A DNA stretch of 64,000 nt from Sulfurovaceae bacterium (GTDB lineage: Bacteria > Campylobacterota > Campylobacteria > Campylobacterales > Sulfurovaceae): assembly GCA_028715055.1 (NCBI GenBank), contig JAQTLE010000005.1:1-64000 (forward strand). The letters run 5' to 3'. Shown piece by piece: positions 1 to 9,977 of the stretch; position 1 is the first letter of the stretch, and each line of letters begins with the position of its first letter. Below the pieces are notes generated by a model. That model did no database searches. It worked only from the letters and a program-made list of their open reading frames with translations, and was not told the DNA's origin. The position numbers and the translations under genes were made by a program.

Positions 1-826
1 AAACTCCTTCTAGTTTGGCAAAGTGATTTGTGGCTTCTACAAATCCTTTTACGCTTCCGCAATCAAATCTTTTACCTTTAAATTTATAAGCAATTACCCT
101 TCCTTCTTTGGCTTGAGTCAGCAAGGCATCAGTGATTTGTATCTCTCCGCCTTTTCCTGGTTTTGTATTTCTTAATATATCAAATATGTCAGGCGTAAGT
201 ATATATCTACCTATAATTGCTAGATTACTAGGAGCATCTACTGGATCCGGTTTTTCAACCATATCTGTAACACGATATATATCTTGATTTCCATCCACTA
301 ATTTCCCGGCTATTACGCCGTATTTGTTCGTCTCTTCTTTTGGGATCTCTTCTATTGCCACTATAGAACATTGATATTGTTCATAAATATCGACCATTTG
401 GGACAATACTCCTTTTTTGTCATCTTCACATAGATCATCTGCTAGAATAACAGCAAAAGGTTGATTTCCTATGAGAGTTTCTCCAGTGAGTATGGCATGG
501 CCTAGGCCTTTCATTTCTATCTGTCTTGTATATGAAAATGTACATTGATCTATCAAAGAACGGATTTCGTCTAGATATTCTTCTTTTGAGGTTCCTTGGA
601 TTTGATGCTCTAGTTCATACGATACATCAAAATGATCTTCTATTGCTCTCTTTCCTCTTCCTGTGACTATTGCCATAGTGCTTATGCCAGCTTCAAGAGC
701 CTCTTCTACTCCGTATTGAATAAGAGGTTTTGTGAGGATCGGCAGCATCTCCTTTGGCATAGCTTTGGTGGCAGGCAGAAATCTTGTTCCGTATCCTGCT
801 GCTGGAAATAAGCATTTTTTTATCAT
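1..826 (-). CDS. galU: UTP-glucose-1-phosphate uridylyltransferase, 3' end cut by window
   Basis: Makes UDP-glucose from UTP and glucose 1-phosphate in the cytoplasm, feeding surface polysaccharide synthesis. Translating the minus strand from the ATG at 826-824 gives MIKKCLFPAAGYGTRFLPAT, the N-terminal nucleotide-binding signature of GalU, followed by the family motifs KAMPKEMLPI and VEKPDP. The frame stays open for 275 codons to the window edge, so probably only a few C-terminal residues are missing. Its ATG overlaps the pgi stop codon (ATGA), making it the last visible gene of the ccoI-ccoS-manB-pgi-galU operon. Glucose 1-phosphate would come from the ManB-type mutase encoded upstream. Partial only because of the window boundary. 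Confidence 0.95.
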   Translation of the reverse strand, partial: MIKKCLFPAAGYGTRFLPATKAMPKEMLPILTKPLIQYGVEEALEAGISTMAIVTGRGKRAIEDHFDVSYELEHQIQGTSKEEYLDEIRSLIDQCTFSYTRQIEMKGLGHAILTGETLIGNQPFAVILADDLCEDDKKGVLSQMVDIYEQYQCSIVAIEEIPKEETNKYGVIAGKLVDGNQDIYRVTDMVEKPDPVDAPSNLAIIGRYILTPDIFDILRNTKPGKGGEIQITDALLTQAKEGRVIAYKFKGKRFDCGSVKGFVEATNHFAKLEGV

Positions 827-2058
827 TGTTGGCCTTTCAGTTTTTGTAATTTATTTTTGAGAATTATTTTTCCTAGTTCAACGCTCGGTTGATTATAAGT
901 ATCAACATTTATAAGTTGTCCTACCAAAGATGTAAGCAATTCATAATAATATATAAGTTCTCCTATGCTGTGTCCATCCACGGCTTTAATGGTAATTTCA
1001 TCAAGAGGAATGCTATCTTGTGCTTTTAGTGCTTCAAATGTTGCGTCACATTGCATATTTATAAGCTTATGAAATTCTATCTTGTTAATAATATCGAGCG
1101 ATTCTAGGTACGGCAATGAAATATTGGGAATAGTAAGTTCATCTTTGAAATCGGCTATCTTTATAAAAGTTGCTGTTTTATCTCTAGTACCTTCCATGAG
1201 CAGTTGTAAAAAGGAGTGTTGATCTTTTGGCCCTATGAGTCCTACTGGAGTAAGCCCAACATTAAATGCACTATTTAGTTGCTTTTTACCTAAGCTTTCT
1301 CCCCATAGCTGCACAAACCATTCGCAAAAATATCTAAGTGTTTCAGAATAAGCAAATATGCAACTTATATGGTATGCAGTATGATTTTTGGCATAAAAAA
1401 ACGCTTTATTTAAAAGTATCTCTTTTATATAGCCATCATTAAAAAAGCTCATTTCTATTTCTTTAGCACCATCCAAGATAGCTTGTATGTCAATGCCGGT
1501 AAGTGCAAGAGGCAATAATCCTGCTGCGCTTAGTACTGAAAATCTTCCACCGACATTGGCCGGTATGTTGAATACTTTAGCTTTTATTTCATCGGCAAAT
1601 TTTTCCAATGGCGAATCTTTATCAGTAACAAATGTAAAGTATTCATGATTGTTTTGTAGGGAATAGATATATTTAAAAACCGCAATGGTTTCAATGGTAG
1701 TGCCGGATTTGCTAATAACCAAAAAGTGGCTTTTTGATATATCAATTTGTGATAAGGTATGAGCTATGGATATAGGATCAGTACTTTCAAAAAATATTAA
1801 TTTCCTTTTTGTGCAATTAATAGGCTTTAAAAATTCATATATAGCTTTTGCTCCAAGAGAGCTTCCTCCTATCCCCAAAACTACAATATACTCTATGTTG
1901 CCGTCAAACGATGAAGCATATTCCAATATAGACGATATATCTTGATTTGGAAGGTTATAGTATCCTATGCTATCTTGTTCTATTTTTATATTTTCAAAAA
2001 GCTTTTTTTTTGCTTCAATGTTATTTTTGCTAATGTCAAAATAAAGTCTATTTTTCAT
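823..2058 (-). CDS. pgi: Glucose-6-phosphate isomerase
   Basis: Interconverts glucose 6-phosphate and fructose 6-phosphate. The 411-residue protein has the sugar-phosphate (SIS) motif GIGGSSLG at residues 62-69, SKSGTTIET at about 116-124, the signature GGRFSVLSAAGLLP at 170-183 and GPKDQHSF further on, which carries the catalytic His. It is short compared with the 550-residue enterobacterial enzyme but matches the compact form usual in Campylobacterota. It overlaps manB upstream by 4 bp and galU downstream by 4 bp, so translation is probably coupled. The three products link fructose 6-phosphate, hexose 1-phosphates and UDP-glucose. Confidence 0.96.
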   Translation of the reverse strand: MKNRLYFDISKNNIEAKKKLFENIKIEQDSIGYYNLPNQDISSILEYASSFDGNIEYIVVLGIGGSSLGAKAIYEFLKPINCTKRKLIFFESTDPISIAHTLSQIDISKSHFLVISKSGTTIETIAVFKYIYSLQNNHEYFTFVTDKDSPLEKFADEIKAKVFNIPANVGGRFSVLSAAGLLPLALTGIDIQAILDGAKEIEMSFFNDGYIKEILLNKAFFYAKNHTAYHISCIFAYSETLRYFCEWFVQLWGESLGKKQLNSAFNVGLTPVGLIGPKDQHSFLQLLMEGTRDKTATFIKIADFKDELTIPNISLPYLESLDIINKIEFHKLINMQCDATFEALKAQDSIPLDEITIKAVDGHSIGELIYYYELLTSLVGQLINVDTYNQPSVELGKIILKNKLQKLKGQQ

Positions 2059-3449
2059 ATCATTTCTTTTGCTTGAAGTATGAGTCGACCTAATTTTTCT
2101 TCATAAAGTTTTGCCAAATCTTCATGTGTCGATTCAAATCTTGTTACAAGAACAGGGGTAGTATTGCTAGCTCTTACCAGTCCCCAGCCATGTTCAAAGT
2201 TGACTCTTACGCCATCAACATCGATAATATTTTGAATAGCAGGAAAATCATAAGGAGGATTTTGGAGTAATATTTTTAGCTTCTCCATTATGGCAAATTT
2301 TTCATTTTCTGTGGTTTCGACTTTTATCTCTTCGGTAGAATAAAGTTTAGGAAGCTTTTCTATTTCAGCATCCAAGTCAAGACCGCTTTTTATAAGTTCA
2401 AGAACTCTCAAGGTTGCATATATAGCATCATCAAATCCAAAATATCTATCTGCGAAAAAGACATGCCCACTTACTTCACAAGCAAGTTGGGCATTAAGTT
2501 CTTTCATTTTTACCTTGAGATTTGAGTGTCCTGTTTTGTACATTACAGCTTTGCCGTATCGGTTGATAGTATCATACATTACACTTGAGCATTTCACTTC
2601 ACCTATAACGGTCGGATTTTGCATTTGGCTAGATAAAAGAATGGCTAATATATCACCTTTGATATTATGTTTTTTAGTTAAAACTGCAATTCTATCTGCA
2701 TCGCCGTCATAAGCAAAACCTATTTCAAAATCACCTTTAAGTTCTTTTTTAATATCTATTAAATTTTTTTCAACAGTCGGATCAGGGTGATGATTTGGGA
2801 ATGTTCCGTCAGGCTCAGTAAAAAGTGATTTATAATCAAGGTCAAGTGCATCAAAAATATCGGTAATTACGGTACCGGCTACTCCGTTACCGCAATCAAT
2901 GATGATTTTTTTATTCATACCTTTTAAATGAGAAAAATGCTCGATTATAAAGTTGATATAGTCATTTTTGGTATTAATGAAAGTGGTAGCAGCATTGTCA
3001 TTGATGACCATATCTTGATTTGCGATGACTTCATCTCCGAGAGTATAAATATCATCTCCAAAAAATGGTTTTTTATTAAGTGTGATTTTAAATCCGTTAT
3101 ACTCGCTTGGGTTGTGTGAACCTGTTATCATAATAGAAGCGTTAACAGGCTTATCAATGTTTGCCGGTTTTACAAAATTGGCAAAATAATTAACCGGCGT
3201 TGCTACCATACCCATATCAAGTACCATGCATTCGGCTTTATTTAATCCACTTGTCAAATAATCTCTAAGAATAGGCGAATGAGTTCTTGCATCATATCCT
3301 ATAGCCACAACACCGCCAATAATTTTTATTTTTTGACCTAAAAAAAAGCCTATCAGTTTGACGCTTTGTTCATTTAATTCGCTTTCAAATATACCGCGAA
3401 TGTCATATTCTCTAAAAATTGATTTTGTCACTTTCGCTTTATTTATCAT
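2055..3449 (-). CDS. manB: Phosphomannomutase/phosphoglucomutase
   Basis: Alpha-D-phosphohexomutase that moves phosphate between C6 and C1 of glucose or mannose. The 464 residues contain all four family loops: TGSHNPSEYNG at 109-119 (phosphoserine Ser111), the metal loop DGDADR at 248-253, the sugar-binding loop EVSGHVFF at 325-332 and the phosphate-binding loop RASNTTPVLVTRFES at 426-440. The EVSGH form fits the dual-specificity AlgC/ManB branch better than strict PGM. It starts 1 nt after ccoS and overlaps pgi by 4 bp. Its glucose 1-phosphate would be used by GalU in the same transcript. Whether mannose or glucose is the main substrate cannot be read from the sequence. Confidence 0.93.
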   Translation of the reverse strand: MINKAKVTKSIFREYDIRGIFESELNEQSVKLIGFFLGQKIKIIGGVVAIGYDARTHSPILRDYLTSGLNKAECMVLDMGMVATPVNYFANFVKPANIDKPVNASIMITGSHNPSEYNGFKITLNKKPFFGDDIYTLGDEVIANQDMVINDNAATTFINTKNDYINFIIEHFSHLKGMNKKIIIDCGNGVAGTVITDIFDALDLDYKSLFTEPDGTFPNHHPDPTVEKNLIDIKKELKGDFEIGFAYDGDADRIAVLTKKHNIKGDILAILLSSQMQNPTVIGEVKCSSVMYDTINRYGKAVMYKTGHSNLKVKMKELNAQLACEVSGHVFFADRYFGFDDAIYATLRVLELIKSGLDLDAEIEKLPKLYSTEEIKVETTENEKFAIMEKLKILLQNPPYDFPAIQNIIDVDGVRVNFEHGWGLVRASNTTPVLVTRFESTHEDLAKLYEEKLGRLILQAKEMI

Positions 3450-3450
3450 C

Positions 3451-3678
3451 TTAATCCGCTGGTCTATAATTTTCTTTTTTTTCTTTTTGAGATTTTTTCT
3501 TTTCTTCCATCATTGCAGCGTCACGCAACTCTTCTTCATTGTCATATCTTGCGCCGTCTATAAATTTGGATTGATCATCAAATTGTCCTGTTTTTAGTCC
3601 CCAAAGAAGTGCTATAAGACCCAATGCGCCCAAAAATGTTGATACGCTTAGCATCAGTATCATAATGTTGCTACTCAT
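3451..3678 (-). CDS. ccoS: cbb3-type cytochrome oxidase assembly protein CcoS
   Basis: A 75-residue inner-membrane protein with one N-terminal transmembrane segment (about residues 5-27), then the family's short motif GLKTGQFDD and a charged lysine/glutamate-rich cytoplasmic tail. CcoS is needed for cofactor insertion into the cbb3 high-affinity oxidase. It overlaps the 3' end of ccoI by 8 bp, the usual CcoI-CcoS pairing. The oxidase subunits CcoNOPQ are not in the window. Identity rests on size, topology, the motif and its neighbour. Confidence 0.9.
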   Translation of the reverse strand: MSSNIMILMLSVSTFLGALGLIALLWGLKTGQFDDQSKFIDGARYDNEEELRDAAMMEEKKKSQKEKKENYRPAD

Positions 3679-6100
3679 TTTTATTTCCTTTATTAAATTT
3701 AATGCGTTTGATTCTAATAGAATTGCCCACTACTATAAGTGAACTTAGACTCATAGATAAAGCAGATACAAGAGGATAGACAAATCCCATTACGGCTAAT
3801 GGTACCGCTATTATATTATACACTATTGAAAAACTAAGGTTTTCTTTGATAGCTTGATATGTTCGTTTGGATATGCGATATGCTTCTGCGATTTTTTGTG
3901 GTTTTTCATCTAGCAATACGACATCGCTTACATTTATAGCTATATCTGCTCCGCTTCCCATTGCTATTGCAATATCTGCTTTAGCTAGTGCAATTGAATC
4001 ATTTATGCCATCGCCTACCATAATTACTCTTTCACCTTTTGCATGAAAATCATCGATAAGTTTCGCTTTGTCTTGAGGCAGTAAACTATGGTAAACATTA
4101 TCGATACCGGCTTCTTTTGCTATAGCATTTGCACTTAATGCATGATCTCCTGTGAGCATTACAACTTTAAGACCAAGAGATTTTAATGTCAATAAGGCTT
4201 CTTTGGCACCAATTCTAAGTTTATCGCTAAGCTCAAATGATGCTACAAGCACTCCGTCTATTGCAAAAAAGAATAATGAATGTTTTGATGAAAGTGTAGT
4301 CTTTATGCCAAGTTCTTTCATAAAAGCATCATTTCCGCCGGCAATAGAATGAGTATCGTATTTGGCCATTATGCCTTTGGCTTGCAATGTTTGCATCTCT
4401 TTTAATTTTAGTTCATGGAGGTTATTGTTTTGTTCTTCCAAAAATATCTTGATTCCTTGGCTTATTGGATGGTTTGATGAAATTACCAATGAATACAAAA
4501 GATTGTAGTCAAATTCTTGATGAGTAATAGCATTTACAACAGAAGGTTTTCCTTCTGTGATCGTACCTGTTTTGTCGATCGCGACCATCGTGCTTTTTGC
4601 CATATTTTCTAGAAAAGTAGCTTCTTTAAATAGTATTCCTCTTTTTGCTGCTACACTGATACCAACTAGAGTCGACATCGGAGTGGCAAGCCCCAAAGCA
4701 CATGGGCAAGCAATTACAATAACCGATATAGATATGATGAGCGCTTTTTCAAAATTATTGTCATATAGATACCAACCAATAAATGTTGCTATAGCAATAG
4801 TAAGTATTACTACTGAAAAATAACCGGAAATGCTATTGGCAAGCTGTTCTATTTTTGGTTTTTTTGTTACTGATTCTTCAAGAAGTGTAACTATAGAATG
4901 CAGCAATGAATTCGAAGCATCTTTTGTGGCTCTGTATCGTATTACACTGTCTAAACAAATAGAGCCGCTGAGTATAGCATCACCCTCTTGTTTATACAGA
5001 GGAATACTTTCTCCGGTAAGTGAACTCTCATCGAATGATCCGGCACCATCTGTAATGATACCGTCTATTACGATTTTTTCTCCAGCCCTAACTTCTATTA
5101 TGTCACCTATGGCTATATTTTCTACTGCAACCAAACTTTTGATTCCATTATGAACTACCATAACCTCCGTTGGTATTGTGCTTGTAAGAAGATCAAGTGT
5201 ATCAACAGCATGTTTTTTGCTAAGCACTTCTAAGTATTTGCCGACAAGTACAAAAGTAATGATCATTACAACAGAATCAAAATACACTTCACCATGTTTG
5301 CTGATCATCGCGTATATGGAGTATATATAAGCCAATGTAGCTCCGGTAGCTACGAGTGTATCCATATTTACTATACGATTTTTATAGCCATAGTATGCGC
5401 CGCGGAAAAATACCGATCCGCTATAAAAAAGTACCGGAGTGGCCAATACAAATTCCGCAACATTGAGTATGTCTTTGAATCTTTGCTCGATACCTGTAAA
5501 ATATCCGGCATACTGTGCTACTGCTATCCACATGATATTCATCATACCAAATACAGCTACCAAAATTCTCGCATAATAATCTCTGCGTGTTTTCGTGGCT
5601 CTTTCTTCTTGCAAGGCCGGATCATAAGGAAAAGCATCATATCCTATAGAGCGAATGGTTTGTATGATTTGTGAAAGTCCGATAGTTTCATTGTCCCATA
5701 TAATTTTTGCTTTGTTATTTGTGTAGTTTATTGTAGCTTCTATAATGCCATCGGTTTTGTGAAGAACTTTTTCATTGAGCCATACACAAGCAGAGCAGTG
5801 AATTCCTTCTATGATAAGGTTTATCTCATTAGATCCGTCATGGTGTATTTTGACATATTTCTTGCGAAATCCATCTAGGTCAAATCGTTCTAGATCATCT
5901 CGCGGTACATTTGTAGGCGGAGTAAGCGTCGCTCCTCCTAATTTGGCATAAAAAGTATCTAGCCCTTCGTTTCTAAGCAGATGATAGACTCCTTGGCAAC
6001 CATGGCAACAGAAATAACAAATATCCCCATTTACTTCTTCTATTATCATTGCGCTTTCATCAAATATCAAATTACAATGGGTACATTTTACTTTTGCCAA
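3671..6100 (-). CDS. ccoI: Copper-transporting P1B-type ATPase for cbb3 oxidase assembly
   Basis: Pumps copper across the inner membrane to supply the CuB site of cbb3 oxidase (CcoI/FixI type). The 809 residues start with a cysteine-rich metal-binding region (C6xxC9 and CCHGC at 31-35), then a heavy-metal-associated domain with C102xxC105. The membrane part has the copper motif CPC near residue 464, the phosphorylation motif DKTGT near 508 and the hinge MVGDGINDS. The N-terminal cysteine-rich domain together with downstream ccoS separates it from the CopA detoxification type. It is first in a minus-strand operon continuing into manB-pgi-galU. Its promoter should lie in 6101-6195, divergent from rho. 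Confidence 0.95.
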   Translation of the reverse strand: MAKVKCTHCNLIFDESAMIIEEVNGDICYFCCHGCQGVYHLLRNEGLDTFYAKLGGATLTPPTNVPRDDLERFDLDGFRKKYVKIHHDGSNEINLIIEGIHCSACVWLNEKVLHKTDGIIEATINYTNNKAKIIWDNETIGLSQIIQTIRSIGYDAFPYDPALQEERATKTRRDYYARILVAVFGMMNIMWIAVAQYAGYFTGIEQRFKDILNVAEFVLATPVLFYSGSVFFRGAYYGYKNRIVNMDTLVATGATLAYIYSIYAMISKHGEVYFDSVVMIITFVLVGKYLEVLSKKHAVDTLDLLTSTIPTEVMVVHNGIKSLVAVENIAIGDIIEVRAGEKIVIDGIITDGAGSFDESSLTGESIPLYKQEGDAILSGSICLDSVIRYRATKDASNSLLHSIVTLLEESVTKKPKIEQLANSISGYFSVVILTIAIATFIGWYLYDNNFEKALIISISVIVIACPCALGLATPMSTLVGISVAAKRGILFKEATFLENMAKSTMVAIDKTGTITEGKPSVVNAITHQEFDYNLLYSLVISSNHPISQGIKIFLEEQNNNLHELKLKEMQTLQAKGIMAKYDTHSIAGGNDAFMKELGIKTTLSSKHSLFFFAIDGVLVASFELSDKLRIGAKEALLTLKSLGLKVVMLTGDHALSANAIAKEAGIDNVYHSLLPQDKAKLIDDFHAKGERVIMVGDGINDSIALAKADIAIAMGSGADIAINVSDVVLLDEKPQKIAEAYRISKRTYQAIKENLSFSIVYNIIAVPLAVMGFVYPLVSALSMSLSSLIVVGNSIRIKRIKFNKGNKNE

Positions 6101-6195
6101 TGCCGAGCCTTATTTTTTTAAAGTTGTTTATTTTACCAGAATAATAAATAGAACTTGTTTATTTAAAAGATTTGATATTTTAAGAGTCAAGATAG

Positions 6196-6201
6196 TATAA
6201 T
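6196..6201 (+). promoter_or_regulatory. Probable -10 box for rho
   Basis: TATAAT in AT-rich DNA with no clear -35 box, the usual pattern of Campylobacterota sigma-70 promoters. It predicts a leader of about 65 nt before the rho ATG at 6274, compatible with the autoregulation known for rho leaders. The start site is inferred. Confidence 0.5.
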
Positions 6202-6273
6202 GCTTTTATAAACTTATGGCAATTTGTCTATTTTATCTTCATAAACGTATATCCCATGCAATCAAGAGGAATA

Positions 6274-7593
6274 ATGAGCGATCAAAAAAAACCCAATCAT
6301 AACAATCGTAAAAACAGAACACATGTACCGGTAGAAGGTTACAAAGTAGAAGAATTACAACAAAAACCATTAACACAACTACTCGAAATCGCAGAAGAGA
6401 TGAAGGTTGAAAATCCACACGAGCTGCCTAGAAGAGATCTTATATTTGAAATACTTAAATCACAAGTCAGTCAAGGCGGATATATATTATTCACCGGTAT
6501 CTTGGAGCTCATGAGCGATGGTTACGGCTTTTTGCGTTCTGTAGATAGTAACTTTGCAAATTCTAGCAATGATACATATGTGAGCAGCACACAAATAAAG
6601 TTATTTTCACTTCGTAGCGGTGACGTGGTTACCGGTCAAGTGCGTCCGCCAAAAGATCAAGAAAAATACTATGCACTTCTTAAAATTGAAGCTATCAACT
6701 ATTTATCGCCTGAAATATCAAAACAACGGCCGCTATTTGACAACCTTACGCCATTATATGCATGTGAACAACTTAAGCTTGAATATAATCCAATGAAACT
6801 TACAGGACGAGTATTGGATCTATTTACTCCGATAGGAAAAGGTCAAAGAGCCTTAATAGTAGCTCCTCCTCGCACCGGTAAAACAGAACTTCTTAAAGAG
6901 CTTGCTCATGGAATTACTTATAATAATCCGGATGCTTCACTAATGGTTCTGCTCGTTGATGAGAGACCAGAAGAGGTTACAGATATGCAGCGTTCGGTAA
7001 AAGGAGAAGTATATAGCTCTACTTTTGACTTGCCTGCTCAAAATCATGTTAGAACGGCTGAAATGGTTATAGAAAAAGCTAAAAGACGTGTTGAGCTTGG
7101 CAGAGATGTTATTATATTGCTCGATTCCATTACAAGACTAGCCAGAGCCTACAATACAGTCACTCCAAGTTCGGGTAAAGTACTTTCCGGCGGTGTAGAT
7201 GCGAATGCATTACATAAACCAAAAAGATTTTTTGGAGCAGCTAGAAACATAGAAGAGGGCGGAAGCTTGACAATTATAGCAACTGCACTTATAGAAACCG
7301 GCAGCAGAATGGATGAGGTAATATTTGAAGAGTTTAAAGGTACAGGAAACTCGGAAGTAATCCTTAGCCGTTATATTGCTGATCGTCGTATATATCCTGC
7401 CATTGATGTTATCAAATCAGGAACAAGAAAAGAAGAACTTTTATTAAGTCCGGATAAATTGCAAAAAGTATGGGCTATTAGAAATGCCATGCAGAGCATG
7501 GAAGAGGTCGAAGGACTTAAATTCCTATTCTCTAAAATGCTTAAGACCAAAAATAATGAAGAATTCCTGTCTATAATGAACGACGGTGCGTAG
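6274..7593 (+). CDS. rho: Transcription termination factor Rho
   Basis: Hexameric RNA-dependent ATPase that ends transcription of untranslated RNA. The N-terminal helical domain is followed by the cold-shock-like RNA-binding domain (GYGFLRS). The ATPase core has the Walker [12 protein letters not shown] and the Walker B region [13 protein letters not shown]; the Q/R-loop region is also recognisable. An upstream in-frame ATG at 6256 would add six residues, but AAGAGGA sits just before the ATG at 6274, so 6274 (439 aa, starting MSDQKK) is preferred. murI follows after 7 nt, so the two are probably cotranscribed. Confidence 0.97.
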   Translation: MSDQKKPNHNNRKNRTHVPVEGYKVEELQQKPLTQLLEIAEEMKVENPHELPRRDLIFEILKSQVSQGGYILFTGILELMSDGYGFLRSVDSNFANSSNDTYVSSTQIKLFSLRSGDVVTGQVRPPKDQEKYYALLKIEAINYLSPEISKQRPLFDNLTPLYACEQLKLEYNPMKLTGRVLDLFTPIGKGQRALIVAPPRTGKTELLKELAHGITYNNPDASLMVLLVDERPEEVTDMQRSVKGEVYSSTFDLPAQNHVRTAEMVIEKAKRRVELGRDVIILLDSITRLARAYNTVTPSSGKVLSGGVDANALHKPKRFFGAARNIEEGGSLTIIATALIETGSRMDEVIFEEFKGTGNSEVILSRYIADRRIYPAIDVIKSGTRKEELLLSPDKLQKVWAIRNAMQSMEEVEGLKFLFSKMLKTKNNEEFLSIMNDGA

Positions 7594-7600
7594 TTTATAA

Positions 7601-8383
7601 ATGACTGTCGGTGTATTTGACTCTGGCTTGGGAGGTCTAACGGTAGTTAGTGCTATGCTTAGACACTTAAAAGGTATCGACATCTATTATATAGCAGATA
7701 CTTCCAATGCACCTTACGGTGAGAAAACCAAAGAGCAGATAACGGACTTTAGTATTGCCATTACCGAATATCTTATTCATAATTACAAAATTGATGCGCT
7801 TGTGGTTGCCTGTAATACAGCAACAAGTGCAGCCATAGCTGAACTTAGAGAAAAATACCCACATCTTATTGTCGTTGGGACAGAACCTGGACTTAAACCC
7901 GCTATTTCTCATAGTAAGACCAAAAAAGTAGGGATATTAGCTACCCCCGCAACGTTAAACGGGGATAAATATAAAAGTTTGGTCAATGAGCTTAGCAATC
8001 AATATTCAGTTGAAGTTTTTGAGCAAGCTTGTGATGGCTTGGTCCAGCAGATAGAAAAAGGTGAAACAGATACTCCAAAAACTATATCTATGTTACAGCA
8101 TTGGCTAGCTCCTATGAAGGAGGCAAATGTAGATACAATTGTGCTGGGATGCACGCATTATCCATTGGTAAGTAAAACAATAGAAAAAGTCATGAGCCAT
8201 CCGGTTACATTAGTACAAACTGCTGATGCTATATCAATGAGACTTTTGTGTTTGCTAGAAGAAAAAGGTCATATCAATACCGGCGAAGATCATCTATATA
8301 TTGCATCAACAGGACCGATACAGTCTGATATGGTAGAACATATATTGGACAAGAAAATGGATATAAAAAGAATTAGTTTATAA
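7601..8383 (+). CDS. murI: Glutamate racemase
   Basis: Makes D-glutamate for peptidoglycan by a cofactor-independent two-cysteine mechanism. The 260-residue protein has the N-terminal signature VGVFDSGLGGLTV, the first catalytic cysteine in VACNTATSAA (Cys71) and the second in LGCTHYPL (Cys184). It follows rho by 7 nt and ends 4 nt from the convergent end of the TRIC gene, leaving no room for a conventional terminator between them. Confidence 0.97.
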   Translation: MTVGVFDSGLGGLTVVSAMLRHLKGIDIYYIADTSNAPYGEKTKEQITDFSIAITEYLIHNYKIDALVVACNTATSAAIAELREKYPHLIVVGTEPGLKPAISHSKTKKVGILATPATLNGDKYKSLVNELSNQYSVEVFEQACDGLVQQIEKGETDTPKTISMLQHWLAPMKEANVDTIVLGCTHYPLVSKTIEKVMSHPVTLVQTADAISMRLLCLLEEKGHINTGEDHLYIASTGPIQSDMVEHILDKKMDIKRISL

Positions 8384-8387
8384 TATT

Positions 8388-9002
8388 TTATAATTTTGGT
8401 AGATGCCAATTTCTATAAAAAGCAATAAGTCTTAATACAACACCGCCAATAAATACAGTTAAAATAGAAGCACTATTTAATAAATTCGCTAAATGCAATA
8501 TATAAAGTATGATCCCAACAAGCAAAGCTATGCTGCCATAAAAATCGCTTTTTAACAACAATGGTATTTCATTTAATAACATATCTCTTACAACTCCGCC
8601 GCCGACAGCGGTTATAAGAGCTAAAAACATCACTCCAATGACGTGAAAATTTACACCAATACCCAAAAGGGCACCTGTTATTGCAAATGAAACCAATCCT
8701 AAAGTATCGGAAAAAATAAACAGATAATGGCTTTCTATTTCGCTTTTTCGGTGTAATTTAAATAAAAGACCGATACTGACAACACCAATAACAAGCAATG
8801 CAGGCAAGAAATGAGTGAAGCTCATAGGTGGTCTGTCTATGATAATATCACGTATGACCCCGCCGCCAAGTGCTGTCAAAAAAGAAATTATAAAAAGCCC
8901 TAGCAGATCAAGACGATTTTTTTTGGCAATAAAGAGTCCACTTAATGTAAATGCAACGATTCCTATACTATCAGCTATGAGTAATAGTATATCATTGTTC
9001 AT
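8388..9002 (-). CDS. TRIC-type (UPF0126) cation channel membrane protein
   Basis: A 204-residue integral membrane protein with six to seven hydrophobic segments arranged as two repeats. Each repeat carries the family signature: GGGVIRDIIIDRPP in the first half and GGGVVRDMLLNEIP in the second. This is the YadS/UPF0126 family, structurally related to trimeric intracellular cation (TRIC) channels and probably a potassium-permeable pore. Its ATG directly abuts the trpS stop codon, so it is the third gene of the der-trpS operon. The physiological role in bacteria is not established. Confidence 0.9.
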   Translation of the reverse strand: MNNDILLLIADSIGIVAFTLSGLFIAKKNRLDLLGLFIISFLTALGGGVIRDIIIDRPPMSFTHFLPALLVIGVVSIGLLFKLHRKSEIESHYLFIFSDTLGLVSFAITGALLGIGVNFHVIGVMFLALITAVGGGVVRDMLLNEIPLLLKSDFYGSIALLVGIILYILHLANLLNSASILTVFIGGVVLRLIAFYRNWHLPKL

Positions 9003-9965
9003 CTATCTCAGGCCTACCGCATCTTTTACAGTTCTTAGTTTTATTTGAGCTATTTTTTTGACTTTTGATGCTCCGTTTTCTAGTATTTCTTCAACTATAT
9101 GCGGATTTGCTTCATAATAGGCTCTTTTTTCTCTGGCTTCTGCGAATTCATTCCAGATAAGCTCTTTTAGATATTTTTTGAAATGCCCATATCCTTCCTG
9201 CCCGCTTTGATATCTAGCTTGAAGCTCTTTTCTTCCTTTCATATCCAAAAACAAAGATGCAAGTGCATATACATTACAACTGCTAAAATCCAACGGTTCA
9301 CCTAGAGGAGTAGATGTAGTTACTATTTTATTACATTGTTTTTGCAATTCTTTTTCATCCATAAATATATCTATAGTATTGCCATAGCTCTTGCTCATCT
9401 TGTCACCATCGATCCCTGGAATGGTAGCAAGCTCATCTTCGACGATATACTCAGGGAGCGTAAATATGTCACCATATTCATTATTGAACTTTGTAGCTAT
9501 ATCGCGTGTGATCTCAACATGTTGTATTTGGTCTTTACCTACAGGGATCTTTTGAGAATCGAGTAATAATATATCAGCCGCCATAAGTACCGGATATGAG
9601 AAAAGTGCATGATTAGACGGTATTCCCTTTGCTACTTTATCTTTATAGCTATGGGCGCGTTCAAGTAATCCCATCGGAGTAAATTTTGATAATATCCAAT
9701 ATAGTTCAAGCACTTCAGGCACATCACTTTGTATCCAAAAAGTAGTCTTGTTTGGATCAATCCCTAAGGATAGATAATCGATTGCTGCGTCATGAGTATA
9801 TTGTCTTAATAAATTAGCATCAGTTGAACTGGTCAATGAATGATAATTGGCTATAAAAGTAAAAAGCTCATGTTCTTCTTGGAGTTTTATCATGGGCTTC
9901 ATTGCCCCGAAATAATTTCCAATGTGCAATTTTCCGCTAGCTTGGATACCTGTTAATATACGCAT
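9003..9965 (-). CDS. trpS: Tryptophanyl-tRNA synthetase
   Basis: Class I aminoacyl-tRNA synthetase that charges tRNA-Trp. The 320 residues begin MRILTGIQASGKLHIGNY, containing the HIGH-type motif HIGN at 14-17, and include KMSKS at 189-193. Length is normal for a bacterial TrpRS. It starts 12 nt after der and its stop codon directly abuts the start codon of the TRIC-type channel gene, so the three are one transcription unit. Confidence 0.98.
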   Translation of the reverse strand: MRILTGIQASGKLHIGNYFGAMKPMIKLQEEHELFTFIANYHSLTSSTDANLLRQYTHDAAIDYLSLGIDPNKTTFWIQSDVPEVLELYWILSKFTPMGLLERAHSYKDKVAKGIPSNHALFSYPVLMAADILLLDSQKIPVGKDQIQHVEITRDIATKFNNEYGDIFTLPEYIVEDELATIPGIDGDKMSKSYGNTIDIFMDEKELQKQCNKIVTTSTPLGEPLDFSSCNVYALASLFLDMKGRKELQARYQSGQEGYGHFKKYLKELIWNEFAEAREKRAYYEANPHIVEEILENGASKVKKIAQIKLRTVKDAVGLR

Positions 9966-9977
9966 TTGACCCCTTTT

